From HRBIN30 sp964534275 (lineage in GTDB: Bacteria > Desulfobacterota > Binatia > HRBIN30): a stretch of 64,000 bases of DNA. This document shows, one piece after another, positions 8,867-17,754 of the stretch (within the stretch, counting starts at the first letter, position 1; every line of letters begins with the position of its first letter). The stretch is from assembly GCA_964534275.1 (NCBI GenBank), contig CAZHQG010000010.1:58262-122261 (forward strand). Reading direction: 5' to 3'. Made by a program: the position numbers and the translations under genes. Below the pieces are notes generated by a model. That model searched no databases and was not told the origin of the DNA. It saw only the letters and a list, made by a program, of their open reading frames with translations.

Positions 8867-10051
8867 ATGGAACTCAACCCGTTCTCGTACGAGTTCCACG
8901 ACAATCCCTACCCGGTCTACGCGTGGTTACGTGAGCACGCGCCGCTCTATTACAATCCGCAGCTCGACTTTTACGCCTTGTCGCGGTTCCACGATGTGTG
9001 GACAGCGCTGCAAGACTGGCGCACGTACAGCTCCCGGGAAGGAGTGACTCTCGAGCGCATTGACACGACCCTCTTCGAGGTCACTCCCATGATGATTTTC
9101 ATGGATCCGCCCAAGCACGATCGCCTCCGGCGTTTAGTCAGTGCCGCCTTCACGCCCCGCCGCATTGCCGCGCTGGAGCCGTTCGTGCGTCAACTGGCGC
9201 GGGACTTGGTGCAAAGGCTGGCGCACGCCGGCGGAGGCGACTTCGTCACCGACTTTGCTGCCCCGCTGCCGCGGGAAGTGATTTTCAACCTGCTTGGAGT
9301 TCCCGCCGAAGATCGCGTACAACTTCGAGAATGGATGGATCGTGCTCTCGAGCGCGACCCAGACACACCGGCCATCCCCTCGCGGGCCGTCGAAGCCAGC
9401 ATGCATCTCGTACGCTACTGGTTTCAGCTCATCGAAGCGCTGCGCCAGCGACCCAACGATGGCCTGATCGCTGCCCTCTTAGAAGCCGAGCTGGAAACGG
9501 AAGAAGGCGGCCGCACACGTCTGACCGACGGAGAAATCGCCGGCTTTTGTGCATTGTTGGGCGCGGCTGGCAACGAAACCGTCACCCGATTGTTGGGAAA
9601 TGCCGCGGTGTTGTTCCACCGCCATCCCGAGGCGTGGCACTTTCTCTGCGAGCACCCAGAGCAGATTCCCCAAGCGATCGAAGAAGTTCTCCGGTACTGG
9701 CCACCGTCCCAATACCAAGCGCGCACGGTCACCAAATCTGTGGAATGGTACGGGCAAGTGGTGCCGGCTGGCGCGCGGATCCTCCTGCTGAATGGGGCGG
9801 CGACCCGCGACCCTCGTGCCTTTCCGGAGCCGGACCGTTTCGACATCCACCGCCAAATCTCCTTGCACTTGAGCTTCGGCTATGGCGTGCATTTTTGCCT
9901 CGGAGCGTCGCTCGCGCGCTTGGAAAGTCGCGTCGCGCTCGAAGAATTCGCGCAAGCGTTCCCGCGGTACGTCGTCGACGAGAGCCGCTGCGTGCGTGCT
10001 CACATGAGCAACGTACACGGATTCGATCACGTACCGTTCTCGGCGGTTTGA
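8867..10051 (+). CDS. cytochrome P450
   Basis: A soluble bacterial class P450 monooxygenase of 394 residues. The oxygen-activation helix carries AGNET (234-238), the ExxR pair is EVLR (273-276), and the haem loop is FGYGVHFCLG with Cys344 as thiolate ligand. The FMDPPKHDRLRRLVSAAFTPRR segment is typical of CYPs acting on lipids, sterols or small hydrophobics. No ferredoxin or ferredoxin reductase is adjacent, so redox partners must come from elsewhere. The 282-base interval before it holds no convincing gene. Start: ATG with AGGCGAGG just upstream. Confidence 0.93.
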   Translation: MELNPFSYEFHDNPYPVYAWLREHAPLYYNPQLDFYALSRFHDVWTALQDWRTYSSREGVTLERIDTTLFEVTPMMIFMDPPKHDRLRRLVSAAFTPRRIAALEPFVRQLARDLVQRLAHAGGGDFVTDFAAPLPREVIFNLLGVPAEDRVQLREWMDRALERDPDTPAIPSRAVEASMHLVRYWFQLIEALRQRPNDGLIAALLEAELETEEGGRTRLTDGEIAGFCALLGAAGNETVTRLLGNAAVLFHRHPEAWHFLCEHPEQIPQAIEEVLRYWPPSQYQARTVTKSVEWYGQVVPAGARILLLNGAATRDPRAFPEPDRFDIHRQISLHLSFGYGVHFCLGASLARLESRVALEEFAQAFPRYVVDESRCVRAHMSNVHGFDHVPFSAV

Positions 10052-10172
10052 ATTCCCGCGGTTCCGCGGTTCCGAGGCCCCCCGTGAGCCGGATCCGCAT
10101 CCAACACGGGGCCCCTCGCCGCGCTACGCGCGCTACCGCGACGAGCGTAGGTTGTGGGAACACATCCGTCGA

Positions 10173-10200
10173 TTGACTGGCGGCTGGCCATTGGTATTGT
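10173..10200 (+). promoter_or_regulatory. promoter of tetR-efflux operon 1
   Basis: TTGACT (10173-10178), a 16-base spacer, then TATTGT (10195-10200). The predicted start of transcription falls inside the palindrome that follows immediately. Confidence 0.6.
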
Positions 10201-10220
10201 GAAACGGACTAGTCCGTTTC
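10201..10220. promoter_or_regulatory. TetR operator, perfect 20-bp palindrome
   Basis: GAAACGGACTAGTCCGTTTC is a perfect inverted repeat abutting the -10 box and ending 13 bases before the ATG of the TetR gene. This is the classic position for an autorepressor of the TetR/AcrR family, so the product of 10234-10869 is the likely ligand. Confidence 0.85.
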
Positions 10221-10233
10221 GAAATTTGCAACC

Positions 10234-10869
10234 ATGGCCGGGCGCAAGAAAAGCGAGCACATTCGGGAAGCAATCGTACGCGGCGCAGCAGAAGTGTTTT
10301 CGAGCCGCGAGTTTCACGAGGTCCTCACCGACGACATCGCCGAGCATGTGGGCGTCGGCAAGGGTACGCTGTACCGGTACTTCCGGTCCAAGGAAGAGCT
10401 GTACCTCGCCGCCATTGGGGACAGTTTGCGGGAACTCCACGCGTCGGTCACGGCGGTTCTGGCTGACGACGCACCCTTGGTCCCGACCATTGAACGGCTG
10501 GTCCGCACGCTCATCGCCTATTTTTGGGAGCGGCGCGACTTTTTCGTTCTCATGCATCGCCTCGAGCCGAAACTCAAAGCAAAGGAGCGCAGCGAGTGGC
10601 GCCAACGCCGCGACGAGATTGTCGACTTGCTCCGGCGTCGGATCGACCGTGCCGTGCAGCGTGGCGAAATTGCTCGCGTCCATGCGCGCGTGGCAACCGA
10701 AGCCTTGCTCGGGATGATTCGTGGTGCCTGCGTGTACCGCCAGCCGAGCGACCGGCGGGAAGACGTCGCGCAGACCATCGTGCAACTGTTTTTGCACGGC
10801 ATCGCGAGTACGGCCGCACAGGAACAACCAGCAACTCCACCCAGCCGAGCGTTTGCACGCCGGCGCTGA
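10234..10869 (+). CDS. TetR/AcrR family repressor of efflux operon 1
   Basis: A 211-residue regulator with the N-terminal helix-turn-helix DDIAEHVGVGKGTLYRYFRSKEELY (about 32-56) and a variable helical ligand domain. The C-terminal segment RVATEALLGMIRGACVYRQ is closely similar to the TetR at 17071, suggesting that the two efflux operons arose by duplication. It opens a run of adaptor, RND pump and TolC genes and probably represses them from the palindrome at 10201-10220. The adaptor begins 13 bases after its stop. There is no strong ribosome binding site and the leader is short. Confidence 0.92.
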   Translation: MAGRKKSEHIREAIVRGAAEVFSSREFHEVLTDDIAEHVGVGKGTLYRYFRSKEELYLAAIGDSLRELHASVTAVLADDAPLVPTIERLVRTLIAYFWERRDFFVLMHRLEPKLKAKERSEWRQRRDEIVDLLRRRIDRAVQRGEIARVHARVATEALLGMIRGACVYRQPSDRREDVAQTIVQLFLHGIASTAAQEQPATPPSRAFARRR

Positions 10870-10882
10870 GGAACCCACGACG

Positions 10883-11974
10883 ATGAAGAGGAAACGTTCC
10901 GTTCTTTGGTTTTCCATGGTCTTGGTCTGGCTTGGCTGCGGCCGCGCTGGGGGCACCGAGGGGCCAAGTGCCGCCCGATCGGATGCGACAGCAAAGGCCG
11001 TCGTCGTGCGCGTAGCCCCTGCAGTGGTGCGTCCGGTAGAACGCACCGTGCAGTTCGTGGGCACGCTTTACGGACAAGAAGAGGTCACGCTTGCAAGCCA
11101 AGTCGAGGGACAAATCGAGCGGCTGCACGCCGATCTCGGAGATCCAGTTGCCGAGGGTGCTGTGCTGGCGGAAATTGACGACTCCGCGTGGCGTGCGCGC
11201 CTGCGCGAAGCGGAGGCCAACTTAGCCAAGGCGCGGGCCGACGAAGAACGCGCTCGCCAACTGCTCGAAACACATGTGATCTCGCCGCAAGAATACGAGG
11301 CCCGCAAAACGGCTGCGCAAGTAGCAGAAGCGCAACGCGAGCTCTTGCAAGTCACCTTGCGCCACGCCCAGGTCGTGTCTCCCCTGCGCGGCGCAGTAGC
11401 ACGGCGGTTTGTGTCCGCCGGGGAATACGTGCGCACGGGGACTCCTTTGTTCACGTTGGTCGTGCAAAATCCGCTCAAGCTCCGGGGCGACGTTCCCGAG
11501 CGATTTGCACCGGAAATTGCTGCTGGCCAGCCCGTGCAAGTGCGGGTCGATGCGTATCCCAATGAAGTCTTCCATGGCACGCTGGCGCGCATCAGCCCGG
11601 CATCGAACCCGCAAAACCGGTCCGTGACCGTCGAGGCGACCGTGGACAATCCGGACCTCAAACTCAAGCCCGGATTTTTTGCCAATGCGGCGATTGTCAC
11701 GCGGCGCGACGATCGCGCGGTGTGCATCCCGCAAGAAGCGGTCCTCTCCCTCGCGGGAGTGCAGCGGGTTTACGTGATTACAGGCAATCGTGCGGAGAGT
11801 CGCGAGGTGGAACTGGGGAGGAGGCTTCCGGACGGTTTGATGGAAGTGCTGCGCGGCGTCGAAGCCGGCGAGCTGGTAGCGATCACCGGCTTAAGCAAGT
11901 TGGACAGCGGCGTGGCCGTCCAGATCGAGTCCGAGCCCGCAACGCCACAAAACACATCGGCGGAGAACTTATGA
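10883..11974 (+). CDS. RND efflux periplasmic adaptor (lipoprotein)
   Basis: Membrane-fusion protein linking an RND pump to TolC. The 363-residue product has a lipoprotein signal (VLVWLGC), the lipoyl/biotinyl halves around LASQVEGQIERLHADLGDPV and VVSPLRGAVARRFVSAGEYV, a coiled-coil hairpin between them rich in Ala, Glu and Arg, then beta-barrel and membrane-proximal domains. The start at 10883 is fixed by GAGGAA 9 bases upstream and by the signal peptide. Its stop overlaps the pump start (ATGA), indicating translational coupling. Confidence 0.92.
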   Translation: MKRKRSVLWFSMVLVWLGCGRAGGTEGPSAARSDATAKAVVVRVAPAVVRPVERTVQFVGTLYGQEEVTLASQVEGQIERLHADLGDPVAEGAVLAEIDDSAWRARLREAEANLAKARADEERARQLLETHVISPQEYEARKTAAQVAEAQRELLQVTLRHAQVVSPLRGAVARRFVSAGEYVRTGTPLFTLVVQNPLKLRGDVPERFAPEIAAGQPVQVRVDAYPNEVFHGTLARISPASNPQNRSVTVEATVDNPDLKLKPGFFANAAIVTRRDDRAVCIPQEAVLSLAGVQRVYVITGNRAESREVELGRRLPDGLMEVLRGVEAGELVAITGLSKLDSGVAVQIESEPATPQNTSAENL

Positions 11975-14900
11975 GGTTAGTCGAGCTTTGCATTCGTAGG
12001 CCGGTTGCGGCCACCATGGGGATCGCCTTCCTCGTGGTGCTCGGGCTGTTTTCCTACCGGCACCTCTCGGTCGACTTATTCCCCAACATCGATTTTCCCA
12101 TCGTTGTGGTGAACACCACGCTCAAAGGCGCGAGCGTGGAAGAGATGGAATCGAGCGTCACGAAGGTCATCGAAGAAGCAGTCAACACCATCGAAGGCAT
12201 CGAAGAGCTGCGTTCCACCACCAAAGAGGGGCTGTCGCATGTGGTGGTGATCTTCCATCTCGAACGCAACCGCGAAGCAGCGGTCCAGGACGTACGCGAC
12301 AAAGTGGCGGCCATCACTTCGCGGCTGCCTGCAGGTACGGACCCGCCGGTGGTCATGAAGTTCGACGTGGAAGCTTCGCCCATTGTATCGATTGCGGTCG
12401 CCGGCCAACGGAGCTTGCGCGAAATGACCGAGCTTGCGCGCAAACTGATCAAAGAAGATCTCGAAACCTTGCCTGGGGTCGGTTCTGTGACGCTCGTGGG
12501 TGGCCTCGAACGAGCGATCAACATCGATGTGGACACCCAGCGGCTCGCGGCGTACGGCCTGTCGATCCATCAGGTGCGCACTGCACTGCGCGCTCAAAAC
12601 GTGGAGCTGCCGAGTGGGCACGTGGACCAAGGCTCGAAAGAGCTCACCTTGCGCACGATGGGCCGGGTCGAGCGCGTGGACGACTTTCGGCAACTGATCA
12701 TCGGGACGGTGCAAGGCCGTCCGATTACGCTCGGCGATGTGGCAACCGTTACGGACGGCTTCGTGGAACCACGCTCGTTGGCCCGGCTCGACGGGAACCC
12801 TGCCGTGAGCCTGCTCGTCCGCAAGCAAAACGGGCAGAACACAGTGGATGTCATCCACCGGGTCAAACAGCGGCTTGCCGAACTGCGTGCCGTGCTTCCG
12901 GCAGATGTGCAAACGCAAATCGTGCGCGACCACTCGCGCTTCATCGAAAAGTCCATCGAAGAGGTACAGTTCCACCTGGTGCTTGCTGCGATCCTCGTGA
13001 GCCTGACGGTCCTGCTGTTCATCGCCAACCTTCGCGCCACACTCATTGCGGCGGTCGCGATTCCCACCTCCATCATTGCCACGTTCACGCTCATGCGCTG
13101 GCTCGGCTTCACCATCAACAACATCACCATGCTGGGCCTCGTGTTGGCCACAGGCATCGTGATCGACGACGCGGTCGTCGTGCTGGAAAACATTTTCCGA
13201 TATGCAGAGGAAAAAGGACTGCCACCCCGCCAGGCCGCGGCCGCAGCGACCAAAGAAATCAGCTTGGCTGTGATGGCCACCACACTCTCCCTGGTGGTCA
13301 TTTTTCTCCCCGTGGCCTTCATGGAGGGACGGGTTGGCCGCTTTTTCAACAGCTACGGAATCACTGTCGCTTGCGCGATCCTGGTTTCGCTTCTCGTCTC
13401 GTTCACGCTCACGCCGATGCTGTGCGCGCGTTTTTTAAAGGTCTCATCTAGTAAACACGCCCACAGCCGGCAGCGCGGATTTTACGCAACCATCGACCGC
13501 GCCTACGGAGCATTGTTGCGGTGGTCCCTCGCGCACCGCTGGGTGATCGTGTTGGCCTCGCTGCTCACCGTTGCAGCGACGGTACCGCTGTTTCGCATGG
13601 TGGGAAAGGACTTCTTGCCGCAAGACGATCAGAGCGAGTTCGAAGTGATCGTGCAAACACCAGAGGGCTACAGCTTAGCCCGCACCGATGCCACCATGCG
13701 CCAACTGGAAGCGAAGCTGCGGGAACTCCCCCATGTGGAACATCTGTTGACCACCATTGGCGATGCCAGCGGGACCCTGCGGGCGGGAGAGGGCCCGGTC
13801 ACCGAAGGCTCGATTTACGTACAACTGAGCGACCTGCGCACTCGCAGGATCTCTCAGTTCACCCTGATGCAACGCGCCCGGGAAATTCTCGGTACGTTTC
13901 CTGATCTGCGTGCAAGCGTACAAAACGTGAACCTGTTCATGGGAGGTGGCCAGCGATACACGGAGATCGAGATCGATCTCACGGGGCCGAGCCTGGCAAA
14001 GCTGGAAGAGTACTCCCAGCGACTCATGGCCGGCATGCGGGCCGTTCCGGGAATTGTCGATGTGGACACGACCCTCTCCGTGCGGCAGCCGGAACTGCGC
14101 GTGCATATCCACCGCCAGAAGGCTGCCGATCTCGGCTTGCGTGTGGAAGACATTGCTACCACCCTGCGTACGTTCGTGGCGGGCGAACCGGTCACGAAGT
14201 TCAAAGAAGATCAGGAACAATACGACGTGTGGCTTCGCGCCCGCAGGCCGGATCGGGTCGACGCGCAAACGCTGGGGGACTTAGGAATTGCCACACCGAG
14301 CGGCTCGCTGGTCAAGCTGGCGAACGTAGCCACGTTACGCGAGGAACTCGGGCCAGCGCAAATCGATCACTTCCGTCGCCAGCGGAAGGTCACGATCGTG
14401 GCGAACCTGGAAAACCTCGCCCTTTCCGAGGCGATCGTCCACATCGAAAAACTGTTGGCCGACCTCGACTTGCCGCCAACGTACAAGGCGGAGTTCGGCG
14501 GCCGGGCAAAGGCCTTGGGGGAAACCGGCTCGAACTTTGCCATCGCGTTCATCCTGAGCCTCCTGTTCATGTACATGATCCTCGCGGCACAGTTCGAAAG
14601 TTTTCTCCATCCCATTACGATTTTGCTCGCTCTTCCCCTGTCTGTGCCGTTTGCGCTTGCCTCGCTGCTGCTGCTCGGAGATACGCTCAACATCTACAGT
14701 ATCCTCGGCCTCTTCATGCTGTTCGGCATCGTGAAAAAGAACGGCATCTTGCAAATCGACTACACCAACACGCTGCGCGCCCAGGGGATGGAACGTGACG
14801 CCGCGATCCTCGAAGCCAACCACGTGCGTCTCCGGCCAATCCTCATGACCACGGTGATGCTCATCGCCGGGATGATTCCCATTGCGCTCGGCCAGGGACC

Positions 14901-15105
14901 CGGCTCTGGCAGCCGCGCATCGATGGCCAAGGTGATCATTGGTGGTCAGGCCTTGTGCTTGCTCTTGACCCTCCTCCTCACACCTGTGGCGTACTCGCTT
15001 TTCGACGACCTGGGACGCGTGCATGCGTTGCGCAGGGTCCGTGGTTGGCTCGAGGCGGCAAGCGCGCGCGTGGCCAACTTGGCAAACGGCCGGGCCAAGG
15101 CTTAA
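11971..15105 (+). CDS. RND (HAE1/AcrB-type) multidrug efflux pump 1
   Basis: A 1044-residue inner-membrane proton-driven pump with twelve transmembrane helices and two large periplasmic loops. It starts with the family N-terminus CIRRPVAATMGIAFLVVLGL. The proton-relay acids are in TM4 (GIVIDDAVVVLENIFRYAEE, about 396-415), and the TM10 lysine is in FGIVKKNGILQIDY (about 921). LTPMLCARFLK closes the first half. It lies between its own adaptor (4-base overlap) and TolC (34-base gap), a complete tripartite system. Substrates cannot be read from the sequence. Confidence 0.95.
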   Translation: MRLVELCIRRPVAATMGIAFLVVLGLFSYRHLSVDLFPNIDFPIVVVNTTLKGASVEEMESSVTKVIEEAVNTIEGIEELRSTTKEGLSHVVVIFHLERNREAAVQDVRDKVAAITSRLPAGTDPPVVMKFDVEASPIVSIAVAGQRSLREMTELARKLIKEDLETLPGVGSVTLVGGLERAINIDVDTQRLAAYGLSIHQVRTALRAQNVELPSGHVDQGSKELTLRTMGRVERVDDFRQLIIGTVQGRPITLGDVATVTDGFVEPRSLARLDGNPAVSLLVRKQNGQNTVDVIHRVKQRLAELRAVLPADVQTQIVRDHSRFIEKSIEEVQFHLVLAAILVSLTVLLFIANLRATLIAAVAIPTSIIATFTLMRWLGFTINNITMLGLVLATGIVIDDAVVVLENIFRYAEEKGLPPRQAAAAATKEISLAVMATTLSLVVIFLPVAFMEGRVGRFFNSYGITVACAILVSLLVSFTLTPMLCARFLKVSSSKHAHSRQRGFYATIDRAYGALLRWSLAHRWVIVLASLLTVAATVPLFRMVGKDFLPQDDQSEFEVIVQTPEGYSLARTDATMRQLEAKLRELPHVEHLLTTIGDASGTLRAGEGPVTEGSIYVQLSDLRTRRISQFTLMQRAREILGTFPDLRASVQNVNLFMGGGQRYTEIEIDLTGPSLAKLEEYSQRLMAGMRAVPGIVDVDTTLSVRQPELRVHIHRQKAADLGLRVEDIATTLRTFVAGEPVTKFKEDQEQYDVWLRARRPDRVDAQTLGDLGIATPSGSLVKLANVATLREELGPAQIDHFRRQRKVTIVANLENLALSEAIVHIEKLLADLDLPPTYKAEFGGRAKALGETGSNFAIAFILSLLFMYMILAAQFESFLHPITILLALPLSVPFALASLLLLGDTLNIYSILGLFMLFGIVKKNGILQIDYTNTLRAQGMERDAAILEANHVRLRPILMTTVMLIAGMIPIALGQGPGSGSRASMAKVIIGGQALCLLLTLLLTPVAYSLFDDLGRVHALRRVRGWLEAASARVANLANGRAKA

Positions 15106-15139
15106 GAGCGCACGCGACTTCGCTACGGAGGAGACCTTC

Positions 15140-16906
15140 ATGAGGAAACGGCTTGCTTGGTTCGTGTGGGTAGCTGTTTGCGTGAGTGGCGCGAATGCGG
15201 CCGCAGTCGAGGAATCGGTAGACCTGCGCGACATTTCCTCCCCGAGCTTGCGTGCCGTAGAAATGCTCGATCAACTCCCCGGGATCGGCGAGGTGCTCCA
15301 AGATCAGTGGAGCACGACGCTGCCGGCCGACGCGCAAGCCGCCGAGCAAGACTTGTCGCACTATGGACTCCTGCTCGAAGCCAAAATGCAGCCGACCACG
15401 CTCCAGCAATGCATCGCGCTCGCCCTGCAGCACAACACTGGGCTTCAGGTGCAACGGCTGAATCCGATTGCTGCGGGCGCCGAAGTGCGGCGAGCCCGCT
15501 CGGCCTTCGATCCGCGCTTTTTTGCCTCGCTCACGCGCGACCGCGCAACGCAACCAGCGACCACCTTCCTGTTCGCCGGCGGCTCTCCCGTGCTTTTCAA
15601 TCAGAACTTCACGCTGAACGCAGGGATCCGCAAAACCCTGCTCACCGGCGGGCAAGTCTCCGTGCAGTTCAGCAACAACCGCCGGCTGACGAATCCCTCG
15701 CTCGCCAATCCGCTCGTGCCCCTGTACACGACATCGCTCAGCCTGAACCTGGTGCAGCCACTCTTACAAAACTTCGGCTGGCGATACGCGCTCCTGCTCG
15801 TGGACATTGCCACCACGGCCCAGCAAGCAGCGTTTCACCAGTACGTCGCGGCCATCGCCAATCTTGTGGCTCAAGTGGAGCGGGCTTACTGGGGTCTCGT
15901 GCTCGCGAAGGAAAATGTGCGCGTGCAAGAACAAGGATTGGAGCTCGCGAGAGAGCTGCTGCGCCAAAACGAAGGGAAGTACAAAGTTGGCGCACTGCCT
16001 CACACCGCTGTGCTGGAAGCACAAGCGAACGTCGCGAACCGCGAGGCCGCCTTGATCCGCGCGCGCAATGCCGTGGTGGTTGCACGCGACCAATTGCGAG
16101 CGTTGGTAAACGCGAAGAGCGAAGACGCTTCAGCGCTCGCCATGCTCGACCCGGAAGATCGGCCGGTGGTCGAGCCTTACGAAACCGACCTGCAAGCGAG
16201 CCTGACGCGAGCGCTCGAACAGCGCCCCGAGCTTGCTGCGGCCAGGCTGGATCTGCGGGCGAAGGGTCTGCAACGCAAGGTTGCCGAGAACCAACTTCTT
16301 CCTCAGCTCAACCTAGTTGCCGGCATTGGCGTGAACGGCCTCGCTGGAACCGACCAACGGGTACTCTTTGGCGATCCGCCACAGCCTGTGCGAGTGAATC
16401 CTTCGTTCGTTGGCGGTTACGGCGACGCCCTCAGCCTCCTGCCCGATGGCCGCTTTTACAACTATGCCATCGGCGCCACCGTGGAGATTCCACTGGCCAA
16501 TGCGCAGTCCAAAGCAGCGTACGCACAGTCCAACGTACAGTTCCAGCAATCTCGCCTGAGCGTACAACAACTCCAGGAAGCGATTACCCTGGAGGTGAAA
16601 ACCGCAATTGCCAATTTGGAGAGCGACCTCAAAGCCATCGAGGCTACGCGTGTCGCGCGCACCCTTGCGGAAGAAAACGTGCGCAACCAACGCGCGCGGT
16701 ACGAGGTCGGCCTGGCGACCACGAAAGACCTCCTCGACTACACGGAACAGTTGACCCGGGCCCAATTTGCCGAAGCTGAAGCGCTCGTGCGATACAACAC
16801 GGACCTAGCCGAACTGCGCCGGGTGGAAGGAACGCTTTTGCAAGCGCGAAACATCGTCATCGAACCTCTCAGGGCCGAGCGTCCTTCTTGGTGGGCACGG
16901 TTTTAA
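15140..16906 (+). CDS. TolC-family outer-membrane efflux channel 1
   Basis: Outer-membrane channel-tunnel protein for the upstream adaptor and pump. The 588-residue product has a signal peptide (WFVWVAVCVSGANAAA), an unusually long N-terminal extension of about 75 residues, and two OEP repeats. Each repeat has long amphipathic helices (LVAQVERAYWGLVLAKENVRVQ and ITLEVKTAIANLESDLKAIE are typical) and alternating strands. The start at 15140 is set by GGAGGA 8 bases upstream. It is the last gene of the first efflux operon; 164 bases separate it from the next TetR gene. Confidence 0.92.
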   Translation: MRKRLAWFVWVAVCVSGANAAAVEESVDLRDISSPSLRAVEMLDQLPGIGEVLQDQWSTTLPADAQAAEQDLSHYGLLLEAKMQPTTLQQCIALALQHNTGLQVQRLNPIAAGAEVRRARSAFDPRFFASLTRDRATQPATTFLFAGGSPVLFNQNFTLNAGIRKTLLTGGQVSVQFSNNRRLTNPSLANPLVPLYTTSLSLNLVQPLLQNFGWRYALLLVDIATTAQQAAFHQYVAAIANLVAQVERAYWGLVLAKENVRVQEQGLELARELLRQNEGKYKVGALPHTAVLEAQANVANREAALIRARNAVVVARDQLRALVNAKSEDASALAMLDPEDRPVVEPYETDLQASLTRALEQRPELAAARLDLRAKGLQRKVAENQLLPQLNLVAGIGVNGLAGTDQRVLFGDPPQPVRVNPSFVGGYGDALSLLPDGRFYNYAIGATVEIPLANAQSKAAYAQSNVQFQQSRLSVQQLQEAITLEVKTAIANLESDLKAIEATRVARTLAEENVRNQRARYEVGLATTKDLLDYTEQLTRAQFAEAEALVRYNTDLAELRRVEGTLLQARNIVIEPLRAERPSWWARF

Positions 16907-17021
16907 CCCGCACGTTTCCGCGGCCCTTTTCGGCAAAGCTCTGAGACCCCGGTTCCGCTGGCAGCGTTCGCGGTAGGGCGTCGCAACAGATCCTTTCCAT
17001 CCGCGTATTGCGGCCCCCAAG

Positions 17022-17050
17022 TTGCGGCCCTTCGGGATTGCTTCTATTTA
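17022..17050 (+). promoter_or_regulatory. promoter of tetR-efflux operon 2
   Basis: TTGCGG (17022-17027), a 17-base spacer and TATTTA (17045-17050). The predicted transcription start near 17057 lies within the inverted repeat 17046-17072. Confidence 0.55.
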
Positions 17051-17072
17051 GTGAACTCTGGAGTCATTAAAT
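17046..17072. promoter_or_regulatory. TetR operator, imperfect inverted repeat
   Basis: A 27-base imperfect palindrome with arms of the pattern ATTTAnTGA / TCAnTAAAT. It overlaps the -10 box, the predicted transcription start and the ATG of the TetR gene at 17071, the expected layout for autorepression. GGAG at 17060-17063 inside it doubles as ribosome binding site. Confidence 0.65.
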
Positions 17073-17754
17073 GGCACATCGGCGCGAGGCTACCGCTGCA
17101 CAGATCGATCGGCCGGAACGGGGCTCTCGCGGTCGGCCTGCCATACCGGGTTTGCGCGAGCGGATTCTGGAAGTGGCCGGGCGGGTGTTTGCTTCGCAGC
17201 CGTTCGACCGGGTGCACATCGACGACGTCGCCACCGCCGCCGGGGTCGCTAAGGGTACGGTGTACCGATACTTCCCGAGCAAGGAAGCGCTGTATCTTGC
17301 GGCATTGTTTCACGGTATCGACGAACTGCAGGGTCGCCTGCTGGACGTTGCGGCCGCACAACCGGACCCGGTGGCGCGGCTGCGTGCGCTGGTCGCGGAG
17401 ATGCTTCAGTTTTTCTGGGGGCGCGACGTTTTTTTTCTCCTTCTGCACCGTAGCGACGTGCGGCACGACCAGCGAAACATGCAGCAATGGCTTCGGCGGC
17501 GGGAGCGCTTCGCGCAGTTGATTTCGAAGGCTCTCGAAGAAGGGGTCGCCCGAGGAACGATCCGGCCGGTGGATCCCCACCTAGCCACGGAAGCGTTGCT
17601 GGGGATGCTGCGCGGGGTGCATCGGTACCGTGCCGCCCACGACACGCCCGGAGATGCTGCTCGTGCGGTAACCGATTTGTTTCTTCACGGCGTGGCGGCC
17701 GGCACACAGGAGGCGACCGAGCGGAGGCGACGGTGCGCACAATCACGGCCGTAA
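17071..17754 (+). CDS. TetR/AcrR family repressor of efflux operon 2
   Basis: A 227-residue repressor. The helix-turn-helix is IDDVATAAGVAKGTVYRYFPSKEALY (about 50-75), preceded by a basic arm. The ligand domain and the motif HLATEALLGMLRGVHRYR resemble the TetR at 10234, so the two are probably paralogues. Its 3' end overlaps the following TolC gene by 22 bases. Probable target: the operator on its own start codon, controlling the RND and ABC genes to 26454. Confidence 0.92.
   Translation: MAHRREATAAQIDRPERGSRGRPAIPGLRERILEVAGRVFASQPFDRVHIDDVATAAGVAKGTVYRYFPSKEALYLAALFHGIDELQGRLLDVAAAQPDPVARLRALVAEMLQFFWGRDVFFLLLHRSDVRHDQRNMQQWLRRRERFAQLISKALEEGVARGTIRPVDPHLATEALLGMLRGVHRYRAAHDTPGDAARAVTDLFLHGVAAGTQEATERRRRCAQSRP

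Noticed and set aside
8648..8899. Minus-strand 83-residue Cys-containing frame between the acyl-CoA dehydrogenase and P450 genes.
   Set aside because: It overlaps the P450 start, has no ribosome site and no recognisable family; probably a GC-rich chance frame.
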